From contig LVBO01000298.1 in assembly GCA_001604435.1 (NCBI GenBank), positions 1 through 5,220 of the forward strand: 5,220 bases of DNA, written 5' to 3'. Under the pieces are notes generated by a model. That model made no database searches, had not been told where the DNA came from, and saw nothing but the letters and a program-made list of their open reading frames with translations. This stretch comes from Synergistales bacterium Syner_01. GTDB lineage: Bacteria; Synergistota; Synergistia; Synergistales; Aminobacteriaceae. Of the stretch, positions 1 to 5,220 are shown piece by piece. The position numbers were made by a program, and so were the translations under genes. Every line of letters starts with the position of its first letter. Position 1 is the first letter of the stretch.

Positions 1-1
1 C

Positions 2-208
2 GACGCGTTGACGATCCCTTCGCACGCGCTGCGTGAAAACGGCAAGGTTTTCGTGGAAAAGAACGGAACGGCGGAGGAGCGAGCCGTCGAGACGGGGCTG
101 ACCCTGCCCGACGCCGTGCAGATTCTCTCCGGGCTCGAAGAAGGGGAGCGCGTCGTCGTCGGAGGAAAGAACCTGAAAGGCGGAGAGAAGATCGTCGTCG
201 GCGACTGA
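2..208 (+). CDS. Periplasmic adaptor (membrane fusion protein) of an efflux pump, C-terminal fragment
   Basis: Only the last 68 or so codons are present; the frame is open to the left edge, so the true start lies outside the window and the TTG at 8 is not a start. The visible part begins with ALTIPSHAL and continues to KVFVEKNG, the 'vP..AL...G...V.v...g' pattern of the membrane-proximal domain in HlyD/AcrA-type adaptors. It then has VETGLTLPDAVQILSGLEEGERVVVGG, which is the usual closing strand-turn-strand motif of this domain. Such proteins are lipid- or helix-anchored in the periplasm and join an inner-membrane transporter to a TolC-like channel. The pump and channel encoded at 1484 and 4586 are the obvious partners, but the inverted regulator gene separates them from this one. 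The fragment cannot distinguish an RND adaptor from a MacA-type ABC adaptor; RND is favoured by context. The gene ends at a TGA (206-208). Confidence 0.85.
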   Translation, partial: DALTIPSHALRENGKVFVEKNGTAEERAVETGLTLPDAVQILSGLEEGERVVVGGKNLKGGEKIVVGD

Positions 209-261
209 TTGGGTGTTTTGCTGCGGGAGGGGGGCGATGTCGCGCCGCACGGAGTCCAGGA

Positions 262-280
262 GCCGACGTGCGGTGTCGGC
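262..280 (+). other. Small hairpin 54 bases after the adaptor stop
   Basis: GCCGAC (262-267) pairs exactly with GTCGGC (275-280) around a 7-base loop. The next 20 bases are pyrimidine-rich (CTTCCCTCCCAGTTCTTCT) but contain no true U-run, so this is at best a poor intrinsic terminator for the adaptor transcript. An alternative pairing, CCGCAC (245-250) with GTGCGG (268-273), would compete with it. Confidence 0.25.
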
Positions 281-310
281 GCTTCCCTCCCAGTTCTTCT
301 CGCAGGCGTT

Positions 311-351
311 CGACCGCGCCCGCGGGAGAAAGAGCGTATCGGGCGCGGTTG
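311..351. repeat. Strong GC-rich inverted repeat between adaptor and regulator genes
   Basis: ACCGCGCCCG (313-322) and CGGGCGCGGT (340-349) are perfect complements. The stem extends by a G-U pair (312/350) and a C-G pair (311/351), giving about 12 pairs around a 17-base loop. It lies in the 277-base gap between two convergent genes, which is where a transcription-ending or RNA 3'-end-protecting structure is expected. It lacks a T-tract on either strand, so a Rho-independent terminator is not demonstrated. The rest of the gap (209-485) holds no convincing gene: its open frames are arginine-rich, have no matching ribosome site, and resemble nothing I recognise. Confidence 0.45.
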
Positions 352-440
352 TCGATGGACAACCGCGAAGAGCATGGTGCTTTTCCGTTCGTTCACGCTC
401 GGCATCCGGCGAGGAAGCGTTCGAGGAGACCGAAGACCGG

Positions 441-452
441 CGCCGTACGGCG
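441..452. repeat. 12-base perfect palindrome downstream of the regulator gene
   Basis: CGCCGTACGGCG is self-complementary over all 12 bases, and an overlapping 8-base palindrome CGGCGCCG lies at 439-446. On the minus strand it follows the regulator stop by about 34 bases. A run of six T (470 to 465 read on the minus strand) comes before it rather than after it, so it does not have terminator order. Its function is unknown and it may be chance in GC-rich DNA. Confidence 0.3.
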
Positions 453-485
453 TGGGCGTGGACTAAAAAACATGGGAACACACGC

Positions 486-1313
486 TCAGTCGATCTGAAT
501 CGCAATCCGCATTACAACGTCCTCTTCCTTTTCCGTCATGAAATATGTAAATAAATCGATAACATAAGCATTGCCGGTGATTCTGCGTCCGGACTGCTTT
601 ATAAAGTCGACGAGCCTCTCTCCCGAGCGGGGCAGGTCTTCGTACGGCCCTTTGTGGATCATGGTCGCGTAGTGCGAGGCGGGTTTGAGGAACGAATACT
701 CGCTCGCTACGGGCGCCGATAGTTCGCTGTAGCAATAATCCGCTTCTTCCATCTCTTTCCTCGCAAGGTTTTCTCTTGTGACGATCGCTCCCACGTCGAA
801 TGAAAGCTGCATCGAAGAAAAGGTTTTCAAGTTTTCCATCAGCCTTTGAGACGCTTCCGCCCAGGCGATCTCCTCGCCGCCGCGGCTGTAATCCAGCGGA
901 ACAGCGAGCAGATACTGCTCTTCGACATACTCTATGGAGGGTTTGTTCGTCTCGAGCGAGGGAGCGCTTTCCACGCGTTCGATCACATTCTGGAGCAGTC
1001 GTTGCCTCTGCGCAAGGCGCGCCAGCTCTTCCCCGAAGCGTTCTTGTTTCATCTTGAGCGTCGCGACGAATTTCTCCGGATCCATCGAAACGAAGTGCTC
1101 TTTGATCTCGGAGAGCGACGATCCGCACTTCTTCAGGAAGACGATGATGTCGCACACGAACGACTGCGCCGGCGTATAGTACCGGTAGCCGTTCTCCTTT
1201 CGTACCTCCGGACGAAGCAGACCGATCTCGTCGTAGTGAAAGAGCGTCTCTTTCGTTACGCCGCAGAGCTTCGCGAATTCTCCGGTCGAAAGAAGAGGAA
1301 CGTTCTTCTCCAT
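486..1313 (-). CDS. MerR-family regulator with GyrI-like effector domain (BmrR/BltR type)
   Basis: This is a complete protein of 275 residues, close to the length of BmrR. Residues 7-50 are the MerR winged helix-turn-helix: LLSTGEFAKLCGVTKETLFHYDE, then IGLLRP and the wing motif NGYRYYTPAQ. Residues about 80-117 form the long charged helix (KMKQERFGEELARLAQRQRLL and following) that makes the antiparallel coiled-coil of MerR dimers. Residues about 127-275 resemble the GyrI/AraC-type ligand-binding domain, starting EYVEEQYLLAVPL and ending VVMRIAIQI, which in multidrug sensors binds lipophilic cations and similar drugs. There is no metal-binding cysteine cluster, so a metal sensor is unlikely. 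The start at 1313 is set by an excellent AAGGAGGAG six bases upstream. The gene is divergent from the pump gene and shares its control region, which suggests that it activates the pump and controls itself. The ligand is unknown. Confidence 0.93.
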   Translation of the reverse strand: MEKNVPLLSTGEFAKLCGVTKETLFHYDEIGLLRPEVRKENGYRYYTPAQSFVCDIIVFLKKCGSSLSEIKEHFVSMDPEKFVATLKMKQERFGEELARLAQRQRLLQNVIERVESAPSLETNKPSIEYVEEQYLLAVPLDYSRGGEEIAWAEASQRLMENLKTFSSMQLSFDVGAIVTRENLARKEMEEADYCYSELSAPVASEYSFLKPASHYATMIHKGPYEDLPRSGERLVDFIKQSGRRITGNAYVIDLFTYFMTEKEEDVVMRIAIQID

Positions 1314-1319
1314 TATATT

Positions 1320-1328
1320 CTCCTCCTT
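1320..1328 (-). promoter_or_regulatory. Ribosome binding site of the MerR-family gene
   Basis: AAGGAGGAG reads 1328 to 1320 on the minus strand, six bases before the ATG at 1313. It is almost a full anti-Shine-Dalgarno match and fixes the start. Its first two positions overlap the -35 hexamer of the pump promoter on the other strand. Confidence 0.85.
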
Positions 1329-1357
1329 GACTATGGGGTAACCCTATACCATATCCT
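1327..1357 (+). promoter_or_regulatory. MerR-type promoter driving the RND pump and TolC genes
   Basis: A -35 box TTGACT (1327-1332) is followed by exactly 19 bases (1333-1351) and a -10 box TATCCT (1352-1357, four of six consensus positions). The over-long 19-base spacer, with a dyad inside it, is the signature of promoters activated by MerR proteins through DNA untwisting. A start site near 1364 would leave a leader of about 120 bases before the pump ATG at 1484. The assignment is inferred from sequence layout; no start site is known. Confidence 0.7.
1332..1348. promoter_or_regulatory. Operator dyad for the MerR-family regulator
   Basis: TATGGGGTAACCCTATA is an odd-centred inverted repeat about A1340. 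Seven of eight arm positions are complementary; the exception is G1335 against T1345. It fills most of the spacer of the pump promoter and also lies just downstream of a possible minus-strand -10 box. One bound dimer could therefore control both directions. Confidence 0.7.
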
Positions 1358-1380
1358 ACCCGATGCACATTCATTTGCAA
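1353..1380 (-). promoter_or_regulatory. Possible promoter of the MerR-family gene
   Basis: Read on the minus strand, TTGCAA (1380-1375) is separated by 16 bases from TAGGAT (1358-1353), matching four of six positions in each box. Transcription would begin around 1346, inside the operator dyad, with a leader of about 30 bases. Its -10 box overlaps the -10 box of the pump promoter on the other strand. This suggests competition between the two promoters and self-repression by the regulator. The match is only fair. Confidence 0.35.
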
Positions 1381-1391
1381 GAGGGAGCGTC

Positions 1392-1487
1392 ATGCGAAAT
1401 GCGATCGCTCAACACTCCGATACAGGCGGTCCGATGCGCTCGATCTTCGGACGAGCCTTCGAACGAAAGGAAGCGGATTTCGAATGA
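1392..1487 (+). CDS. Candidate 31-codon leader ORF overlapping the pump start
   Basis: An ATG at 1392 opens a 31-codon frame within the predicted leader of the pump mRNA. GAGGGAG (1381-1387) lies four bases upstream and could serve as its ribosome site. The frame begins MRNAIAQHSD, has a second in-frame ATG at 1434, and ends EADFE. Its TGA (1485-1487) overlaps the pump ATG as ATGA, the arrangement used for translational coupling. I recognise no domain. The peptide is charged, has no hydrophobic stretch, and has no run of one amino acid typical of attenuators. The same frame is open leftwards opposite the regulator gene, so the lack of stops is partly a matter of base composition. It could be a coupling leader, a small protein, or chance; the ribosome site and the ATGA junction are the only positive evidence. 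Confidence 0.35.
   Translation: MRNAIAQHSDTGGPMRSIFGRAFERKEADFE
1466..1473 (+). promoter_or_regulatory. Weak ribosome binding site of the RND pump gene
   Basis: AAAGGAAG lies ten bases before the ATG at 1484. It matches the Shine-Dalgarno sequence only partly and is spaced at the long end. This contrasts with the strong sites of the regulator and channel genes and would fit translation helped by ribosomes finishing the overlapping leader ORF. Confidence 0.45.
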
Positions 1488-4400
1488 AAATAACGTCCAT
1501 CTCACTAAGGCGCCCCGTCACCGCGCTCATCTGCACCGCGGCGCTCGTGTTCTTCGGGGTTTCGTCGCTGTCAACCATGGGAATGGAGAATATGCCCGAT
1601 ATCGCTTTCCCCGTGGTCATGGTGAGTACCGCGATGAGCGGCGCCAGCCCCGCGATCATGGACAACGACGTGGCGGACGTCATCGAAGAGAAACTGAGCG
1701 GCATCTCCGGCGTGAAAAGCATCTCGTCGAGCAGCTACCAGGGGCTCAGCATGACGCTCGTGGAGTTCGAACTGGACAAGGACGTGGACGCGGCGGCCGC
1801 GGACGTCAGGGACAAGGTCAATCTCGCGGCGGGCGAGCTTCCCAAGGAGGCGGAAACCCCCGTCGTCGAGAAGTTCTCCATGTCGGACGAGCCCATCGTT
1901 ACCGTGGCCGTTGCGGGAGACATTTCGTACGGCGAGAAGGCCTGGTACGCCGACAAGATACTCAAGCCGAGCCTGCAGTCGGTGGATGGCGTAGGCAGTG
2001 TCTCTACGCCGGGTCTGAGGAAAAGAGAGATACGAATCTGGCTCGATCCCGCGAAGCTCAAGGCACGGTCGCTGAGCGTCAACGACGTCTCCTCGGCGAT
2101 TCAAAAACGGCATGTCGACCTACCCTCGGGAAGCGTGAAGACGGAGCGGAACGAGTTTCAGCTTCGGTTGAACGCCGAGTACGCTTCCGCGGAGGAGTTG
2201 CAAACTCTGCCGGTGCTGGTGAAGGATGGCGCGACGGTGCGGCTCGGCGACGTCGCTCGGGTGGAGGACGGGTTGGAGGACCGTGCGAACGCGGCGATGT
2301 ACAACGGGAAAGAGACGATTCTTCTCGTCGTCTCGCGCCGGCGGGGGGCGAACGAGGTGGCTGTGGCCGACGAAGCCCTGAGGCGGATCGAAGAGATGCG
2401 GAAGAGCGCGCCTGACGGAGTCGAGATCAAATTGCTCTTGAGCACGGCCGATTATATCCGGCGTTCGATGAAGGGGGTCGGAAGCGACGTTCTGCTCGCC
2501 GTCGGCCTGTGCGCCTTGTTGATGCTCTTCTTTCTCCAGACGTTCCGGGCGACGTTCGTCACGGTGATCGCTATTCCGATCTGTCTTTTGGGCAGCTTCC
2601 TCTTCCTGAAGGCGTTCGGCGTGACGATCAACGCCCTGAGCATGATGGGAATTTCTCTCTCCGTCGGCATGGTGGTGGACGCGACGACGGTCGTGCTGGA
2701 GAACATCCACCGCAGGATGAGAATGATCGCGCATCCTGCGGAAGCTGCGGAAACGGGAACGGGCGAAGTGGCGTTCTCCGTTATCGCGGGCGGGATGACC
2801 ACAGTGGCGGTCTTCGTTCCCATCACGTTCATGGGAGGAATCATCGGGAAGTTCTTCTTTTCGTTCGGCATCACCGTAGTGTGCACGATCGCGATTTCCG
2901 TGCTGCTCTCCCTCACGCTGACGCCGTTCGTCAGCTCCCGGATCATGCGCGCGGAGGAGTCGCAAAATCTTGTCGCGCGCGGCATACGCGCTTTTCTGGA
3001 ATCGCTGGAGGGCGCCTATAGGAAGCTGCTGACCCTCGCGGTCCGATTTCGTTGGGTTACCATGGCGGCGGCGCTCGGATTTTTCGTTCTTGGAATTTTC
3101 TTCGCCGCGAATCTGGGGAGGGCTTTCTACCCCTCGGAGGACGAGGGGCGATTTACCGTCTCCTTCGAACTTCCCGACGGGACGGCTCTGGAGGAGAGCG
3201 AACGCTTTCTCGTACGGCTTGACGGAATGGTCCGGGAGCGGAACGACGTCGCCTTCACCTACGGCGCCCTCGCGAGCGGAAGCAGTTCGGAGACGAATCA
3301 GGGAAGCCTGTATGTTGTTCTTGTTCCCAAAAAAGAAAGAGCGGATATCGAGGAAATCAAGAGCGAGCTTCGCCGCGACTTCTCAGCTTTTTCCGATGCG
3401 AAGTTGAAACTCTCGATGTCGGACGGCCCCGACATCACGATGAACCTCTCGGGGAAGGATTTCGGGCGGTTGAGCGCGATAGCGGGAGACATCCTGAGGG
3501 AGCTTGCGGGAGAAGCTCGTCTCGCGGACCTGGATACCGACGTGCGTCTTGAGAAGCCGCAATTGAATATTCGCCTCAATCGTGCGCGGGCGGACGATCT
3601 TGATCTGGACATACGCTCCATCTCGGAGGAGATAGGGGCCTATTTCGGAGGTCTGAAGGTCGGGGTCTTCAAGGACGGCGGTTTTCGGTACAACATCCGC
3701 CTTATGGCCGAGGCCTCGTCGAGAATGCACGCGGAGGACATCGAGAAAATCTCCGTGTTCAACGGCAAGGGGGAGAGCGTTTCTCTCGCGGGTCTTGTGG
3801 AAGTGAAGAAGGAGTTCGCCCCCAACGTGGTGAAACGGTTGAACCGACGACCTTCGGTGCAGATCGGCGCGAACGTTTCGGGAATATCCACCGGCGAGGG
3901 ACTTGCGATCATCGAGGCGGCCGCCGCGAAACACCTTCCCGAGGACGGGAGCGCCGTTCTCGCTCCGTCGGGGCAGTCGAAGGAGATGCAGAAGGATTTC
4001 GAACGCTTCTTCACGGCGCTGGCGACGGTGGTGCTGCTCGTCTACATGGTGATGGCCATTCAGTTCGAGTCGTTCATGCATCCGTTCACCATCATGTTCT
4101 GCCTTCCGCTGCTTACGCCGGGGGCTTTCGGGCTGCTTTTTCTCGCGGGGAAGAATCTGGATATGATGTCGTTGATCGGTATCATCCTGCTGGTGGGCAT
4201 CGTGGTGAACAACGGCATCATTCTGATCGACTTCATCAACCAGGAGCGGGAACAAGGAATGGATAAGAGGGAAGCCGTGATCAACGCCGGACCGCTCCGA
4301 CTGCGCGCGATCCTGATGACGGCGGTCTCGACCATCGTCGGGGCCGTTCCCGTGGCCCTGGGCGTCAGCGAGGGGGCGGAATTGCGACAGCCCATGGCGA

Positions 4401-4582
4401 TCGCCATAATCGGCGGGCTTGCGACATCCACGCTGCTGACCCTCTTCATCGTTCCGGTCGTCTATCTGATTCTCGACGACTTCAAGGAGAAAACGGTCGC
4501 GCTCCTCCGATGGGCGCGCAGAGGACGCATGCGGCGCTCGTCCGCGTTCGCGCGTGAAAACACCGAAAGCACCGGGAGGTAA
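1484..4582 (+). CDS. RND (HAE1-type) multidrug efflux pump, inner-membrane proton antiporter
   Basis: This is a complete protein of 1032 residues, typical for the AcrB/MexB superfamily. It is expected to work as an inner-membrane trimer taking drugs from the periplasm or outer leaflet in exchange for protons. The start fits the usual MKITSISLRRPV opening. TM1 is about 11-30, followed by a first periplasmic porter/docking loop to about 334 (MPDIAFPVV, GASP, ADVRDKV). TM2-TM6 lie at about 336-485, with TM4 holding VGMVVDATTVVLENI. TM7 is about 525-543, then FYPSEDEGRF at 548-557 and the second large loop to about 840. TM8-TM12 lie at about 843-996, including MAIQFESF, VGIVVNNGIILIDF and RLRAILMT. 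A basic cytoplasmic tail runs 998-1032. D399 aligns with AcrB Asp407, but the next acidic residue (Asp408) is Ala400 and the AcrB Lys940 position is Asn909; R939 and T946 appear to match Arg971 and Thr978. Non-AcrB relay residues occur in many HAE1 relatives. The gene shares an operon with the channel gene at 4586. The substrate is unknown. Confidence 0.96.
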   Translation: MKITSISLRRPVTALICTAALVFFGVSSLSTMGMENMPDIAFPVVMVSTAMSGASPAIMDNDVADVIEEKLSGISGVKSISSSSYQGLSMTLVEFELDKDVDAAAADVRDKVNLAAGELPKEAETPVVEKFSMSDEPIVTVAVAGDISYGEKAWYADKILKPSLQSVDGVGSVSTPGLRKREIRIWLDPAKLKARSLSVNDVSSAIQKRHVDLPSGSVKTERNEFQLRLNAEYASAEELQTLPVLVKDGATVRLGDVARVEDGLEDRANAAMYNGKETILLVVSRRRGANEVAVADEALRRIEEMRKSAPDGVEIKLLLSTADYIRRSMKGVGSDVLLAVGLCALLMLFFLQTFRATFVTVIAIPICLLGSFLFLKAFGVTINALSMMGISLSVGMVVDATTVVLENIHRRMRMIAHPAEAAETGTGEVAFSVIAGGMTTVAVFVPITFMGGIIGKFFFSFGITVVCTIAISVLLSLTLTPFVSSRIMRAEESQNLVARGIRAFLESLEGAYRKLLTLAVRFRWVTMAAALGFFVLGIFFAANLGRAFYPSEDEGRFTVSFELPDGTALEESERFLVRLDGMVRERNDVAFTYGALASGSSSETNQGSLYVVLVPKKERADIEEIKSELRRDFSAFSDAKLKLSMSDGPDITMNLSGKDFGRLSAIAGDILRELAGEARLADLDTDVRLEKPQLNIRLNRARADDLDLDIRSISEEIGAYFGGLKVGVFKDGGFRYNIRLMAEASSRMHAEDIEKISVFNGKGESVSLAGLVEVKKEFAPNVVKRLNRRPSVQIGANVSGISTGEGLAIIEAAAAKHLPEDGSAVLAPSGQSKEMQKDFERFFTALATVVLLVYMVMAIQFESFMHPFTIMFCLPLLTPGAFGLLFLAGKNLDMMSLIGIILLVGIVVNNGIILIDFINQEREQGMDKREAVINAGPLRLRAILMTAVSTIVGAVPVALGVSEGAELRQPMAIAIIGGLATSTLLTLFIVPVVYLILDDFKEKTVALLRWARRGRMRRSSAFARENTESTGR
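4574..4579 (+). promoter_or_regulatory. Ribosome binding site of the TolC-family gene, abutting the pump stop
   Basis: GGGAGG (4574-4579) lies immediately before the pump TAA (4580-4582) and six bases before the ATG at 4586. The site sits inside the last pump codons, so ribosomes ending on the pump message uncover it. This implies coupled synthesis of pump and channel. Confidence 0.8.
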
Positions 4583-4585
4583 CTT

Positions 4586-5220
4586 ATGAACTTCGGTAAA
4601 AAAACGATACTTTGCGTTATGACGTTTCTTCCGCTCGCCGCGGCCGCTCTTTCCGTCGAGGGTGCGGAAAGGCTCACTCTCGATCGGGCCGTACGTATCG
4701 CTCTCGAACGGAACCTCGACGTCCTCTCGGCGCGGACGGAGCGGGAGAAAGCCGAAGGCGTCCTGATCTCCGCCCGGTCGGGGCTGTATCCTTCGCTTGC
4801 GATCGACGCTTCGTCCACCCGCAGAGAGGATACCGGCGGCGCTCCCGAAAGAGCGAACGGCGCGGCGATCACGCTTTCGCAGACGCTGTACGCGGGAGGA
4901 ACGCTCCGCGCCGGGGAACGTCAGGCGCTCGTCGGTTCCCGAAAAGCCGAACAGGAACTTGAATACGCGCAGGAGAACGTAGCGAAGGCCGTCTGCGAAT
5001 CCTGGTACGGTTTTCTTCAGAAGGAGGCCGATCTGCGGACGGCGGACGAGGCGCTCGCCTACTATACGACCTCCTGGACGGACTTTCAAAAACGGGTGGA
5101 ACTGGGCCTTTCCACAAGGCTGGAGCTCGCGCGGGCGGATCAGCAACGCGTCAATGCGCGGGCGGATCTGATCTCCGCGCGGAATGAACTCGCCAAGGCG
5201 AAGGTTTCTTTGCTGACGCT
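4586..5220 (+). CDS. TolC-family outer-membrane efflux channel, N-terminal part
   Basis: The frame starts at 4586 and remains open to the right edge after 211 codons; family members usually have 400-480 residues, so about half is missing. Residues 1-23 look like a Sec signal peptide (KKTILCVMTFLPLAAAALS) with a likely cut after S23 or A27. The mature part begins ERLTLDRAVRIALERNLDVLSAR, the standard TolC opening helix. It continues through GLYPSLAIDAS and the first membrane-strand motif ITLSQTLYAGGTLRAG. Then comes the long-helix repeat with VELGLSTRLELARADQQRV followed by NARADLISARNELAKAKVSLL. These are hallmarks of the outer-membrane factor family, which trimerises into a barrel plus periplasmic tunnel. 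The three-base gap from the pump gene makes it the dedicated exit duct for that pump. There is no lipobox, so it is probably not lipid-anchored; C10 lies inside the signal helix without a suitable context. Confidence 0.93.
   Translation, partial: MNFGKKTILCVMTFLPLAAAALSVEGAERLTLDRAVRIALERNLDVLSARTEREKAEGVLISARSGLYPSLAIDASSTRREDTGGAPERANGAAITLSQTLYAGGTLRAGERQALVGSRKAEQELEYAQENVAKAVCESWYGFLQKEADLRTADEALAYYTTSWTDFQKRVELGLSTRLELARADQQRVNARADLISARNELAKAKVSLLT

Noticed and set aside
209..466. 85 codons open in frame directly after the adaptor stop, as if the adaptor could be read through
   Set aside because: The adaptor ends at the normal family position and the extension is a low-complexity Gly/Arg/Pro mix without similarity to any adaptor extension. 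This length without stops is easily reached by chance at this base composition.
465..470. Six T on the minus strand shortly after the regulator stop, suggestive of a terminator
   Set aside because: No stable hairpin precedes the T-run on that strand; the palindrome at 441-452 comes after it.
463..1380. A 305-codon minus-strand frame covering the regulator in another phase
   Set aside because: The 275-residue MerR protein in the other phase has unmistakable motifs and a strong ribosome site; this frame is a shadow.
846..1391. The long upstream part of the frame that contains the candidate leader ORF
   Set aside because: It is opposite the MerR coding sequence and looks like its antisense shadow. 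Only the part from the ATG at 1392, with its own ribosome site, is worth keeping.
1385..1410. GAGCG/CGCTC inverted repeat in the pump leader as a possible attenuator
   Set aside because: It has only five pairs with a 16-base loop, no following T-run and no clear alternative structure.
3383..5146. A 587-codon open frame on the minus strand opposite the pump 3' end and the channel gene
   Set aside because: It runs antisense through two clearly recognisable genes, its product is rich in Arg, His and Gln with no domain, and long antisense frames are common opposite GC-rich genes.
1..5220. Mobile elements, CRISPR arrays, tRNA/rRNA genes
   Set aside because: I found no transposase or integrase motifs, no regularly spaced repeats and no tRNA-like folds; everything recognisable belongs to the efflux locus.

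Overview
The window carries most of a tripartite drug/solvent efflux locus from a diderm (outer-membrane-bearing) bacterium with a G+C content in the high fifties by eye. An RND inner-membrane pump, an RND-type periplasmic adaptor and a TolC-family outer-membrane channel together require an outer membrane. The regulator has the LFHYDEIGL-type MerR head that is common in Firmicutes, so a diderm Firmicute (Negativicutes) or a member of Synergistota is my best guess. The lineage is inference only.

Layout from left to right: (1) 2-208 (+), the C-terminal end of a membrane-fusion (HlyD/RND adaptor) protein whose start lies outside the window. (2) 209-485, a 277-base non-coding gap containing GC-rich hairpins and a short palindrome. 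(3) 486-1313 (-), a complete BmrR/BltR-like MerR-family regulator with a GyrI-like ligand-binding domain, convergent with the adaptor gene. (4) 1314-1483, a divergent control region. It has a near-perfect MerR promoter towards the pump: TTGACT, a 19-base spacer and TATCCT, with a 17-base dyad inside the spacer. A possible 31-codon leader ORF here overlaps the pump start as ATGA. (5) 1484-4582 (+), a complete 1032-residue HAE1-type RND pump. (6) 4586-5220 (+), the N-terminal 211 codons of a TolC-family outer-membrane factor, three bases after the pump stop and clearly in the same operon.

Inferred working: the MerR protein sits on the dyad between the two divergent genes. It holds the over-long-spacer promoter inactive and, on binding a drug-like ligand, untwists it so that pump and channel are transcribed. 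The adaptor is the usual third part, but here it lies upstream in a separate transcription unit, split from pump and channel by the inverted regulator. The families are ordinary and I see no mobile element, CRISPR array or RNA gene. The unusual parts are the architecture of the control region, the candidate leader ORF, the split gene order, and the altered proton-relay residues of the pump.
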